Shown: positions 17,411 to 26,091 of the stretch, in pieces
Layout of the letters: each line of letters starts with the position of its first letter
How positions within the stretch are numbered: the first letter of the stretch is position 1
Assembly: GCA_020718205.1 (NCBI GenBank)
Contig: DYSN01000018.1
Location: forward strand, 1 to 47,110
Length of the DNA stretch: 47,110 nucleotides
Direction: 5' to 3'
Source of the DNA: Draconibacterium orientale
GTDB taxonomy: Bacteria; Bacteroidota; Bacteroidia; Bacteroidales; UBA12170
Made by a program: the position numbers and the translations under genes
The notes under the pieces: model-generated
Database searches by the model: none
Told to the model about the DNA's origin: nothing
What the model saw: only the letters and a program-made list of their open reading frames with translations

Positions 17411-19177
17411 ATGGGACAGTTTTTAAAATTTACATTGGCATCGCTTTTAGGAATTATTCTTGCAATGATTCTGGGCGTTTTTATTATGATAGGTGTGGTA
17501 GCCTCCATGATTTCCTCGGGTGACCAGGAAGTGGTGGTTAAGGAAAATACCATTCTCAAAATCGATCTGGATTATCCTGTTTACGACAGAACCACCAACG
17601 ACCCTTCAGCATTATTTAGTGGTGAGAATTTTAATATGGGCGGCGACCCCGGTCTGGACGATATTATAAAAAGTATCGAAACGGCTGCTGCCGACCCCAT
17701 GATTAAAGGTATTTATTTGAATAATCCTTCGGTTAATGCCGGGGCAGCGCAAACTATGGAGATTAGAAAAGCTCTGGAGAAATTTAAATTATCGGGCAAG
17801 TTTATTATTTCCTATACCACTGGTTACGACCAGCTGGGCTATTATTTGGCTTCTGTGGCCGATGAGGTTTATGTGCATCCCGAAGGCATGATACTATTTA
17901 AAGGTCTTGCTGCCCAAATGATGTTTTTTAAAGGAACACTCGAGAAACTAGATGTTGAAATGCAGGCGATTCGTCACGGTAAGTTTAAAGCAGCCGTCGA
18001 ACCCTTTATTTTGGATAAAATGAGCGACGAAAACCGCAAACAAAATACCGCTTTGATTACCTCGGTTTGGAACGATGTACTAAAAGACATCAGCACCTCG
18101 CGAAATATTCCGGTGAACGAATTGAACGATGCTGCCAACACGCTAATTCTCGACGACCCCAAAATGGCTTTGGCCTTGAATTTTGTGGATGGAATTAAAT
18201 ATCCTGACGAAGTAAATGGCTTACTGAGAGCCAAAACCGGCAAAGCCGATGACGATGAATTAGAATTCCTTACGATCGATAAATACATAAAATCGGCAAA
18301 GTTCAATGAAGAACCTGCTGCCAAAGATAAAATTGCCGTGATTTATGCAAACGGGGAAATTAAAGATGGTAAAGGCGACGATACCTTTATTGGCGCGCAA
18401 AATATTAGTGGAGCACTCATTAAAGCACGGGACGATGACAAAGTAAAAGCTGTTGTTTTGAGGGTAAACTCACCAGGAGGTAGCGCATTGGTCAGCGATT
18501 TAATCTGGCGCGAAGTACTGCTCACCAAAGCTAAAAAACCTGTGGTTGTTTCCATGGGAAATGTGGCAGCTTCGGGTGGATATTACATAAGTTGTGCAGC
18601 CGATTATATTTATGCCGACCCCACCACCATTACAGGTTCCATCGGAGTTTTTGGTTTAATCCCCAATGTGGGCGGTTTTATGACCAACAAACTGGGAATT
18701 ACCTTCGATGAAGCCAAAACCAACGAAAACTCTGATTACTTCACCATCAATAAAAAGTTATCACCTTATCAGGAGGCGGTCATACAAAAAAGTGTTGAAC
18801 GGGTTTATGATGGCTTCACAACAAAGGTGGCCGAAGGCAGAAAAATGAGTAAAGAAGCGGTGGATCAAATTGGTCAGGGAAGAGTATGGAGCGGTACCCA
18901 AGCTTTGGAAATTGGGCTTATTGACGAGCTTGGCGGTTTGGAAAATGCCATTGCCAAAGCAGCCGAACTCGCTAAAATTGACCAATATAAACTCAAAAAA
19001 CTCCCTCTGCAAAAAGACCCATTCCAACAAATCCTCGACGATCTCACCGGACAATCCACATCTCTGGTAATGAAATATTATATGGGCGATGATTATAAAT
19101 ATTTAGAAATGTATAAGGATTTGGAAAGCAGACATGTGATTCAGGCTCGTTTGCCTTTCGAAATCAAAATTCAATAA
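17411..19177 (+). CDS. sppA: Signal peptide peptidase SppA, 67K type
   Basis: 588 residues with an N-terminal membrane anchor (about 5-33) and two tandem S49 protease domains, the long form. It degrades signal peptides and membrane-associated peptides using a Ser-Lys dyad. The Lys comes from the first domain, in MQAIRHGKFKAAVEPF. The Ser comes from the second, in MGNVAASGGYYISCAAD. Supporting motifs are LRVNSPGGSALVSDL and DPTTITGSIGVFG. It is a single-gene transcript ended by a strong terminator 20 nt after the stop. Confidence 0.96.
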   Translation: MGQFLKFTLASLLGIILAMILGVFIMIGVVASMISSGDQEVVVKENTILKIDLDYPVYDRTTNDPSALFSGENFNMGGDPGLDDIIKSIETAAADPMIKGIYLNNPSVNAGAAQTMEIRKALEKFKLSGKFIISYTTGYDQLGYYLASVADEVYVHPEGMILFKGLAAQMMFFKGTLEKLDVEMQAIRHGKFKAAVEPFILDKMSDENRKQNTALITSVWNDVLKDISTSRNIPVNELNDAANTLILDDPKMALALNFVDGIKYPDEVNGLLRAKTGKADDDELEFLTIDKYIKSAKFNEEPAAKDKIAVIYANGEIKDGKGDDTFIGAQNISGALIKARDDDKVKAVVLRVNSPGGSALVSDLIWREVLLTKAKKPVVVSMGNVAASGGYYISCAADYIYADPTTITGSIGVFGLIPNVGGFMTNKLGITFDEAKTNENSDYFTINKKLSPYQEAVIQKSVERVYDGFTTKVAEGRKMSKEAVDQIGQGRVWSGTQALEIGLIDELGGLENAIAKAAELAKIDQYKLKKLPLQKDPFQQILDDLTGQSTSLVMKYYMGDDYKYLEMYKDLESRHVIQARLPFEIKIQ

Positions 19178-19197
19178 GAGATTATTTATAAAACTGA

Positions 19198-19232
19198 TGG
19201 CTTTTCCGATTTATTCGGAAAGGCCATTTTTT
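19198..19232 (+). terminator. Intrinsic terminator of sppA
   Basis: 12-bp stem, TGGCTTTTCCGA (19198-19209) with TCGGAAAGGCCA (19215-19226), a 5-nt loop and six T. It ends only 5 bp before the next start codon, so it sits in the leader of the next gene if that gene is read through from upstream. Confidence 0.88.
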
Positions 19233-19237
19233 AGTTT

Positions 19238-19780
19238 ATGAGCATAGCAGAAGAAAAAAAAGCCCTCCGAAAACACATAGCCGCCTTAAAAAAGACAGCT
19301 GGAGTTGACGACAAAAAGCACTGGAGCCATGAAATAATGGAGCAGGTAGAACAGCTTACCGAATTTCAGGAAGCTTCCACAGTATTGGCTTATTGGTCCA
19401 TGGACGACGAAGTGTTCACGCACGATTTTATAAGGAAATGGTATCGGTTTAAAACGATTCTACTGCCTTCGGTACTTGGTGATGAGATGATCCTAAAAAT
19501 TTATCATGGCGATGATAACCTGAAAGAAGGTGACCGTTTTGGAATTCCTGAACCTGAAGGTTTTGCGTTTACGGATTATCAGGCCATTGATATTATGCTG
19601 ATTCCGGGGGTAGCTTTCGATGAGAACAATAACCGAATGGGCAGGGGGAAAGCCTTTTACGATAAGTTTCTATGTCAGACCCATGCTTTTAAAACCGGTC
19701 TCGCTTTTGCGTTTCAGGTTTTACCAGCTATTCCAGTCGACGAGTTTGATATAAAAATGGATTTGGTTTTGTATAAATGA
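19238..19780 (+). CDS. 5-formyltetrahydrofolate cyclo-ligase
   Basis: 180 residues. Converts 5-formyl-THF to 5,10-methenyl-THF with ATP. Recognised by KKALRKHIAAL at the N-terminus, VLAYWSMDDEV, GDRFGIPEPEG and the C-terminal signature IMLIPGVAFDENNNRMGRGK followed by AFYDKFL. The ATG at 19238 lies just after the sppA terminator, leaving little room for a promoter of its own; it may depend on readthrough or a promoter inside sppA. Confidence 0.94.
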   Translation: MSIAEEKKALRKHIAALKKTAGVDDKKHWSHEIMEQVEQLTEFQEASTVLAYWSMDDEVFTHDFIRKWYRFKTILLPSVLGDEMILKIYHGDDNLKEGDRFGIPEPEGFAFTDYQAIDIMLIPGVAFDENNNRMGRGKAFYDKFLCQTHAFKTGLAFAFQVLPAIPVDEFDIKMDLVLYK

Positions 19781-19783
19781 AAA

Positions 19784-19807
19784 AAAGCCCCTTGGATAAG
19801 AGGCTTT
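19784..19807. terminator. Bidirectional terminator between convergent genes
   Basis: AAAGCCCCTT (19784-19793) pairs with AAGAGGCTTT (19798-19807) with one C-A mismatch. Minus-strand transcripts see a run of T after the stem, plus-strand ones a short TTT. Confidence 0.6.
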
Positions 19808-19828
19808 CTAAAATGTTTAATTTCTTTA

Positions 19829-20665
19829 TTACCGAAGGGTTATGGTCCAAACGTTTTCGCCAAAGGTTATAGTGGCCAGGTTGTCGCACTCACCATCGCC
19901 GTAATCCATTACCAGAGTTCCCACATTCTCTATGTTCAGGTCTATGATTCCGCTAACCGGGAAGTGACAAACAGCTTTATAAAGGACGGGAGTGGTAATC
20001 AGGTTATTATAGGAAACGCCATCACGGTTGGTACCTGAAGCAGTTCCGGTGATATGCCATTGGTCGTCCCACCAATAACGAGGTGTATCGATACCAATAA
20101 TCCATTCCCGATTGTGGTTCATTTCTCTCACCACGATTCCGCCATCGGGGAAGGTAATTTTTCCACCTGACAAAACTGCCTGAAAATTCAGATTTCCACT
20201 GCCATTGAATCCGTTATTGGTCAGTGTGTGAACACCTTCCACTTTATGCTCGGCTATATAATAGTCTTCGAAGGTAACAGTTCTCACAGAGCCCGGCTCG
20301 TAGATTGGTTTGTTGACAGTGATAATGATTTTGCCCTTTTTAGGTCTTCCTTCCCAGGTTTCGCAATACTCGTCACCAAAATCGATGATAAGAGTTCGGG
20401 GGAAATAGGTACTGTCGGGATGATCGATGATGATGATGGGGCAAGTATCAGCGGAGGCCGATTTTAAACTATTTGACTCAAACATGCTGCTCACTAAATC
20501 TACATCAGCGTCTACACTGTTCCAAATTATATCGGCTATGGCTTCATCTTCAACAGTTTCGGTGTTTAGGGTTCCTGTAACCTCCTCTTTCTTCTCGCAT
20601 GACGAGAACATCATAAGTGATCCGGTTACAACAATCATCAGGAATACAAATACTTTCTTTTTCAT
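19829..20665 (-). CDS. Secreted lipoprotein of unknown function
   Basis: 278 residues. A lipoprotein signal peptide ends at Cys23 (MMFSSCEKKEE). The mature protein is rich in beta-type sequence and has Asp/Glu-rich stretches; TVNKPIYEPGSVRTVTFEDY and GGIVVREMNHNREWIIG have the look of a beta-sandwich or barrel repeat. The segment DFGDEYCETWEGRPKKGKI near the middle and DYGDGECDNLATITFG at the C-terminus are similar, which hints at an internal duplication, each with one Cys. No catalytic motif is recognised. Probably a cell-surface or periplasmic lipoprotein. Confidence 0.8.
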   Translation of the reverse strand: MKKKVFVFLMIVVTGSLMMFSSCEKKEEVTGTLNTETVEDEAIADIIWNSVDADVDLVSSMFESNSLKSASADTCPIIIIDHPDSTYFPRTLIIDFGDEYCETWEGRPKKGKIIITVNKPIYEPGSVRTVTFEDYYIAEHKVEGVHTLTNNGFNGSGNLNFQAVLSGGKITFPDGGIVVREMNHNREWIIGIDTPRYWWDDQWHITGTASGTNRDGVSYNNLITTPVLYKAVCHFPVSGIIDLNIENVGTLVMDYGDGECDNLATITFGENVWTITLR

Positions 20666-20813
20666 AACTCAGTTTTTAATTTTGTTGTTTGCATTTTTGA
20701 TGCTAAAAAAACATAATGGTTTAAAAGCTCCTTAAAAAATATTTTTATCAACAGCCAATTAACGATCAAAACATATTGATATTGTATAAGTTGTCGAAAT
20801 GAGATTTTTTATT

Positions 20814-21605
20814 TTAGAAATTAATTAGCCGGGCTTTGTAAATAGAATCGGTATTGGTTTCGGGGGTAGCACCTTCAATTAGCGCATTGAGCCATGTTCC
20901 ATAGGTTGGATTGGGCAGCACAATAAATTCATCCCCAAAATCATTTTGAATATCCCGGGCTAAGGCATTTCGTTTCTCGTTGGGTTGTTCATCGAAATCG
21001 GACATAAAATCGCCCAGATTATCGCCAAAATAGAGCACTACCTCATGGGTTTCGCGAACCTTGTTTCTTCGGGATTCCTTGTCGTTTGATGATGTTCTGA
21101 GGAGGATATGGGTGCTGTCGGCGAAAGGAAACCCATTATTTCTAAGATTGGTTTGGGTAGCAGAAAAGAGCTTTATCTTCCGGTTGCTGATGTAGAAGGT
21201 CTCCACTCCTTTTAATTGAGCATAAACCAAAAACTCCATTGCTCCTGGGATCGATTTGGCTTTGGCAAGCATACACCAATCGTCCCAATACTTTGGATAA
21301 TCGGTATTTTCCAGAATGCTGCGCGCTGAGAAAGGCGAATTATCGAGAACGGTTTCATCGATATCGACCACCACGGCGAGTTTTTTATTGCCGTTATATT
21401 GAGCCATTTTTTCATGGAGTTTATATTTCCCCAAATTAAAGGATTGATAGCAGGCAGCCTGATATTCAGCAGCATGTTGCATGTAAAGAGTTGCAACGAG
21501 CAAACCATCGTTCGATGTTTCATTTTTGACAATTCGAGGATTTTTAAACGCCAGAATGGCAATAACTGCTAAAGCTAACAGTAAGATGTAGTGGTTTTTT
21601 TTCAT
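20814..21605 (-). CDS. 5'-nucleotidase, lipoprotein e(P4)-like HAD phosphatase
   Basis: 263 residues. An N-terminal hydrophobic helix (about 5-22) serves as signal or anchor, but there is no lipobox Cys despite the family name. The HAD motifs are VVVDIDETVLDNSP (nucleophile Asp81 and Asp83), YISNRK (motif II), the Lys region NKVRE, and LYFGDNLGDF (motif IV). Family members remove phosphate from nucleoside monophosphates and NMN outside the cytoplasm so the nucleoside can be taken up. It lies downstream of the FadL-like gene but is separated by a terminator. Confidence 0.92.
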   Translation of the reverse strand: MKKNHYILLLALAVIAILAFKNPRIVKNETSNDGLLVATLYMQHAAEYQAACYQSFNLGKYKLHEKMAQYNGNKKLAVVVDIDETVLDNSPFSARSILENTDYPKYWDDWCMLAKAKSIPGAMEFLVYAQLKGVETFYISNRKIKLFSATQTNLRNNGFPFADSTHILLRTSSNDKESRRNKVRETHEVVLYFGDNLGDFMSDFDEQPNEKRNALARDIQNDFGDEFIVLPNPTYGTWLNALIEGATPETNTDSIYKARLINF

Positions 21606-21695
21606 AAATCAATTTTTTTGAAATCCTGAATTTTGCGATAAAGATAAAAGTAATTCAATTAACCGATGGCACTGGTTTGTAAAATGGGGAAATAA

Positions 21696-21721
21696 AAAGC
21701 CCGGAATTACACCCGGGCTTT
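21696..21721 (-). terminator. Terminator of the FadL-like gene
   Basis: AAAGCCCGG (21696-21704) pairs with CCGGGCTTT (21713-21721) around 8 nt. On the minus strand it is followed by a T-rich tract (TTTTTATTT). Confidence 0.8.
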
Positions 21722-21758
21722 GCTGCAAAAATATTATTTATAATTCTGAATTACTATG

Positions 21759-23390
21759 CTATAAATGAATATCTACACCAATGCTAAAAGCATAAGTAAG
21801 CTTATCATAGGATTCTTTGTACGAAATGGTACCCTCGGTTTTCTCATAGGTTTTTTCAAAATAGTTGGTATAGAAACCGCCCAATTGAACTGTGAAAACT
21901 TTGTTTAAATCATAGGCAAAACCACCACCTAAAGTATTGGTAGAAAGGCTATAATCTAAATCACTTTGGTAGTTTTCGTTAATACCGGGGCGAGCCATTA
22001 AAAAACCAAGACTCCAAAGGAATTTTTCGGTTACATTGTATTCCAAACCGATACCATATTCATTGAAATTTTTGTCGATTACTTCTACGCCATCGGAATT
22101 GGTTGCCCAATTACAGGCTTTATCGAAATAGGTATGATAACCTAACTGAATACTCAATGGTTTGGCTACCTGAAATTTAGCACCAATAGAAAGCATGGCC
22201 GGAATATCGGCTTCTACTTTATCGCCATCGACAAACATATAGGTTTTTGCGCCAGTATTATCCATTCCGTTTACAAATCCTTTATCTTCAGCTACCTCGT
22301 TGGTAAGCTCCATTTTGGTTTTGAACTCATATTTAACACCAATATTGATTTTGTTATCGGCAAAAGAGAAGTTAGCACCCACAATAGGAGTGATACCATT
22401 ACCTTTTTGAACCACGTCGGCTTCCTGGTCGGCTGTAACTACATTTAAGTAAGCGGCCTGCCCGGCAAGATATTGAGAAGTAGCTGCTAATTCAGTAGAT
22501 ATTCCAGTGTAAGTAGCCTGAATAGTAGCTGCAGACATGCCATCAATGCTCGATTGTGGAATACCAAACGCTAATAATCCACCTTCTAACTGAGCTTTGG
22601 TAGCGGCGTCGATAATACCAGCACCCAAAAGTTGGTTTAATGTAAAACCTCCGGCATTATTATCAATAATGGGTTGCATACCAGCCGCAGCAGCACCGGT
22701 TTGTTGAGAACCGGCAAGTGCTCGTTGAGAAACACCATTCACATAAGTACCAGGGGCAATTTTACCAGAAGGTGTTGTAACGGTTACGTCCTTGATATGA
22801 CCCATATAAGTATTTTTTGCCAAAACATAGCGAGCACCAGCAAATACAGAAATGTTATCGGTAATGGCATAGGTAATACCAGCTTGTACTCCAAAATAAA
22901 CTGAAGTACCTTTGAAAGACATGTCCATATTATAACCAGAAACTCCAAGCTGACCTAAAGCAGGAACCAATCCGGAAAAAGGCACTTCCATCGATGGCAA
23001 ACCGTTGTCAAAAGCGGCACCACCACCCCCACCAATAGGATTGAAACCTAAGGAAATAGCTAACTTACCTTTTTTCCAGGCACCATAAACACCGGGGAAA
23101 AGAGGAGCAGAAATATTACCTTCGTAGGTTCCGTTGTTTAAATAGGGAAAGGTAGATTTAATGGTTTGTTTTTGAAATAAAGATTGGTTACTTAATGAAA
23201 AATGGAAACCATCGTTCAATTTAGTTAAACCAGCGGGATTGTAAAAAACTGCGTCGATTTGTGTAGAAGCATCTCTAACCAACATTCTGGTCCAGGCTGT
23301 GCTTTGGTTTGTATTGGTTACCAATCCACCCGAAAATCCTAATTGTGCAACCATAATAAGGCTCACAAAAATGAGTAAATGTTTTTTCAT
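21759..23390 (-). CDS. Outer-membrane transport protein, OmpP1/FadL/TodX family
   Basis: 543 residues. The signal peptide ends near GFSGG. The mature protein begins with the FadL-type hatch (TNQSTAWTRMLVRDASTQID, then AVFYNPAGLTKLNDGFHFSL). Gly/aromatic-alternating beta strands follow and the last residues DKLTYAFSIGVDIHL are a typical C-terminal barrel strand. A long Ala/Gln/Gly-rich insertion (about 205-310) is probably an extracellular or hatch loop. FadL-type barrels take up hydrophobic molecules such as fatty acids or aromatics; the substrate is unknown. It is a single-gene transcript with its own terminator. Confidence 0.9.
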   Translation of the reverse strand: MKKHLLIFVSLIMVAQLGFSGGLVTNTNQSTAWTRMLVRDASTQIDAVFYNPAGLTKLNDGFHFSLSNQSLFQKQTIKSTFPYLNNGTYEGNISAPLFPGVYGAWKKGKLAISLGFNPIGGGGGAAFDNGLPSMEVPFSGLVPALGQLGVSGYNMDMSFKGTSVYFGVQAGITYAITDNISVFAGARYVLAKNTYMGHIKDVTVTTPSGKIAPGTYVNGVSQRALAGSQQTGAAAAGMQPIIDNNAGGFTLNQLLGAGIIDAATKAQLEGGLLAFGIPQSSIDGMSAATIQATYTGISTELAATSQYLAGQAAYLNVVTADQEADVVQKGNGITPIVGANFSFADNKINIGVKYEFKTKMELTNEVAEDKGFVNGMDNTGAKTYMFVDGDKVEADIPAMLSIGAKFQVAKPLSIQLGYHTYFDKACNWATNSDGVEVIDKNFNEYGIGLEYNVTEKFLWSLGFLMARPGINENYQSDLDYSLSTNTLGGGFAYDLNKVFTVQLGGFYTNYFEKTYEKTEGTISYKESYDKLTYAFSIGVDIHL

Positions 23391-23525
23391 AAATTTAAAG
23401 TTTTGTTAATTTTTAAGCCAAATTACTAATTATTTCTTTAGTTCAGCTTTTTTAACTAAAAAAGAGCCAAAAGAGTTGATTTATTTCAATATTAGTAGCC
23501 GATTAAGTCTGATTATATTAAAAGA

Positions 23526-23550
23526 AAAAGGAGGTTAAACACCTCCTTTT
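23526..23550 (-). terminator. Terminator downstream of the secreted-protein gene at 23608
   Basis: AAAAGGAGGT (23526-23535) pairs with ACCTCCTTTT (23541-23550) around TAAAC. A T-rich tract follows on either strand; the position fits the minus-strand gene. Confidence 0.75.
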
Positions 23551-23607
23551 AAATTTTTTTATGAAATAAACATAATTTTTTTCATATACCGCAAAGTAAA
23601 CCTGAAA

Positions 23608-24378
23608 TTATACCAGTCTTTTTCTAAACCCAACCACGGTAACCATTAAAATAGCTAAACCAGCAAGATATAATGGCCAGTTTGACATTGGGACAACAGG
23701 AGCAGGTTCACATTGAATTGCACCAGAATCGCCGGGAGCTGTGGTAATATTAAAAGCTACGTCGCAATTAGATTGGGTAGTTGTGTTCGAGAATACTATT
23801 TCAAAATATCCCGGATTCACAGTTACAGAGAAAGGTTGAGTTATTGAAGAACCGATGTCTCCAATAAAGTTGATTCCAAAATCTGTTAGATCATAAGGAG
23901 TTTCATCTAAACCATTGGCTGATTGATAAACCATAGCGTGAGCATTGGAACCACATGGTGATGGACCAGCACCACCATCAAGGGTAACGTTTACAGTGAT
24001 ACAAACTGGATTGGCACTCACATTAGAAAATTGAATGGCATGGTAATTATAGTTGGTTCCAACATTAAAATTACCAGGATAAACTTTAGATGGGCAAGTT
24101 GATGCTATTCCATCTCTGAAAAGTCTGCCAGATTGAACCCCAATTCTCTCTGGAGAGCCTGGACTTACAGAAGCAACGCCAAGAACAATAGAAATATTTT
24201 GAGTTAAGTCGCCACAGTTTGTTATGGTATACTCCTTGTTGCTGGGGGGTTGTGGCTCAGTTGTAGCAGAAGCTACGGTAGCACCGGGAAGGTCGTTAAC
24301 AGGATAATAATCCTGAGCAAAAACAGATGTTGAAATGGTAAGAGCAATTAATACAAAGCCAATAAATGATTTTTTCAT
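23608..24378 (-). CDS. Secreted protein of unknown function with a possible C-terminal sorting signal
   Basis: 256 residues. The signal peptide ends at VFAQD. The mature part is beta-rich with six scattered cysteines and no recognised enzyme motif; it reads like an extracellular adhesive or structural domain (for example TITNCGDLTQNISIVLG, and ISIVLG/FNITTA strands). The last 28 residues have three parts: a short conserved-looking motif VPMSNWP, a membrane helix of about 18 residues, and a basic end FRKR. This resembles exosortase-type (PEP-CTERM-like) tails rather than the T9SS domain. The function of the protein is unknown. Confidence 0.8.
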   Translation of the reverse strand: MKKSFIGFVLIALTISTSVFAQDYYPVNDLPGATVASATTEPQPPSNKEYTITNCGDLTQNISIVLGVASVSPGSPERIGVQSGRLFRDGIASTCPSKVYPGNFNVGTNYNYHAIQFSNVSANPVCITVNVTLDGGAGPSPCGSNAHAMVYQSANGLDETPYDLTDFGINFIGDIGSSITQPFSVTVNPGYFEIVFSNTTTQSNCDVAFNITTAPGDSGAIQCEPAPVVPMSNWPLYLAGLAILMVTVVGFRKRLV

Positions 24379-24518
24379 GATTGATGGTTATTAGATTAAT
24401 AATATTTTCGTTATAAAATTAACAATATTTCTTAGATATTTTAATTTGTACAAATAATTTTTTAAGTAGCAAATAGATGAGTTTATTATTAAACAATCGT
24501 CCTGTTAACATATTTTTA

Positions 24519-24968
24519 TCAAAAGCCTAAATCACCCAATATCAGGTTAATAGATTCGAAAATGATAAAATCATGGTCAAATGCAAGCGGCGGCAACTGT
24601 TTCACATCAAACCAATTAACTCTGTTTGCATCATCGCCTGCAACAGGATTTTCGCCTGAAATTAGAATTCCCCCATAAACCACGCTGATATTTCGCCCCC
24701 TTGGGTCGCGGAGTGGATTGCCATAGGTTTTGAGTTGCCTCAGTTCAATCTGAGTGATTTGAGTTTCCTCGGCAAGCTCTCTGTAGGCGGAATCTTCTAA
24801 TTTCTCATCCATCTCAATAAAACCACCGGGCAAAGCCCAACTTCCCTTGTAGGGGTCGTTGCCTCGCTCAATGAGTAGAATTTCGTGGCCATTGTCGGTT
24901 TTTCTCAAAACCACCATGTCTACACAAACCATGGGACGGGGATATTCGTAGCAATACATAAGCATCAT
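24519..24968 (-). CDS. Nudix hydrolase
   Basis: 149 residues. The Nudix box GGFIEMDEKLEDSAYRELAEET fits the GX5EX7REUXEEXGU pattern with the final Gly-U changed to QI. YEYPRPMVCVDMVVL at the N-terminus and the KTYGNPLRDPRGRNISVVY region resemble ADP-ribose or NAD-related Nudix enzymes and the NrtR-type N-domain; no DNA-binding domain is attached, so a regulator is unlikely. Several ATGs (24968, 24965 and 24959) could be the start. A -7 box lies at 24984-24991. It diverges from gap. Confidence 0.88.
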   Translation of the reverse strand: MMLMYCYEYPRPMVCVDMVVLRKTDNGHEILLIERGNDPYKGSWALPGGFIEMDEKLEDSAYRELAEETQITQIELRQLKTYGNPLRDPRGRNISVVYGGILISGENPVAGDDANRVNWFDVKQLPPLAFDHDFIIFESINLILGDLGF

Positions 24969-24983
24969 TGTTTAACATGCTCA

Positions 24984-24991
24984 CAAAGCTA
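24984..24991 (-). promoter_or_regulatory. -7 box for the Nudix hydrolase
   Basis: TAGCTTTG on the minus strand, exact TAnnTTTG match, about 15 nt upstream of the start at 24968. Confidence 0.45.
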
Positions 24992-25044
24992 TCAAAGTTT
25001 TACTGATTCTTTTGTATTAAAACGAAAGGACCTGTGAAAAGGTC

Positions 25045-25052
25045 TAATTTTG
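25045..25052 (+). promoter_or_regulatory. -7 box for gap
   Basis: TAATTTTG, exact TAnnTTTG match, ends 22 nt before the ATG at 25075. A TTTG at 25011-25014 lies 30 nt upstream, too far to be a standard -33 element. Confidence 0.45.
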
Positions 25053-25074
25053 CGCATCGAAAAAACCTGACATC

Positions 25075-26088
25075 ATGTCGAAAATCAGATTGGCCATCAA
25101 TGGATTTGGCCGCATTGGAAGAGCTACCTTTCGGATTCTAATAGGGAATCCCAACATAGAAGTGGTGGCTATTAACGACTTAACCAACACAGCCACATTG
25201 GCTCACTTGCTCAAATACGACACAGTTCACCGCCAACTGAAGCACAATGTCAGTTTCACCGAAAATTCACTGGTAGTCGATGGCGTTTCCACCCTGGTTT
25301 TTATGGAAAAAGAACCTTTGAATTTACCCTGGGAAAAATTAAATATCGATGTTGTTATTGAATCAACCGGATTGTTTGCCACCAAAGAAAAGGCTGAAAA
25401 ACATTTAAACGCCGGAGCTAAAAAAGTGATTATTTCGGCACCAGCCAAAGACGATGACCAGGGAGAAATTCCTTTTGTTGTTTTGGGAGTGAACGACGAC
25501 GTGATAGATAAAAGCCTGAAAATCATTTCCAACGCCAGCTGCACAACCAATAATGTGGCTCCGCTCATAAAAATATTAGACGAAAACTGGAGAATAGAAA
25601 AAGGATTTATAACCACCATCCACAGCTATACCAAAGACCAGAATATTTTAGATGGTCCCCATGCCGATTTACGCCGCGGACGAACAGCAGCCGAAAATAT
25701 TGTACCCACCACCACTGGAGCAGCCAAAGCAGTAACCAGAATTTTTCCCCATTTAAAGAAAAATCTGGGGGGCGCTGGTATTCGGGTTCCTGTTCCTGAT
25801 GGTTCACTCACCGATTTAACCTGCACCCTGGCCAAACCAGCCACCATCGAAGAAATTAATGCCGCATTCAAACTGGCCTCCGAAACCCATTTAAAAGGCA
25901 TTTTGGAGTATACCGAAGACCCCATTGTTTCGCGCGATGTTATTGGAAACAGCCACAGTGCCGTATTCGATGCTCAGCTCACCGCCGTATTGGGGGATAA
26001 AAATAAATTGGTGAAAGTGATAGCCTGGTACGATAACGAAATGGGCTATAGTCACCGTCTGGTGGAATTGGTGGAACGCTTTGTTTAA
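25075..26088 (+). CDS. gap: Type I glyceraldehyde-3-phosphate dehydrogenase
   Basis: 337 residues. Oxidises and phosphorylates glyceraldehyde 3-phosphate with NAD in glycolysis. NAD-binding INGFGRIGRATFR lies at the N-terminus; the catalytic Cys is in ISNASCTTNNVAPL; the His is in IHSYTKDQNILD. DLRRGRTAAENIVPTTTGAA and WYDNEMGYSHRLV complete the signature. It is a single-gene transcript that converges on a decayed secreted-protein gene. Confidence 0.97.
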   Translation: MSKIRLAINGFGRIGRATFRILIGNPNIEVVAINDLTNTATLAHLLKYDTVHRQLKHNVSFTENSLVVDGVSTLVFMEKEPLNLPWEKLNIDVVIESTGLFATKEKAEKHLNAGAKKVIISAPAKDDDQGEIPFVVLGVNDDVIDKSLKIISNASCTTNNVAPLIKILDENWRIEKGFITTIHSYTKDQNILDGPHADLRRGRTAAENIVPTTTGAAKAVTRIFPHLKKNLGGAGIRVPVPDGSLTDLTCTLAKPATIEEINAAFKLASETHLKGILEYTEDPIVSRDVIGNSHSAVFDAQLTAVLGDKNKLVKVIAWYDNEMGYSHRLVELVERFV

Positions 26089-26091
26089 AAG

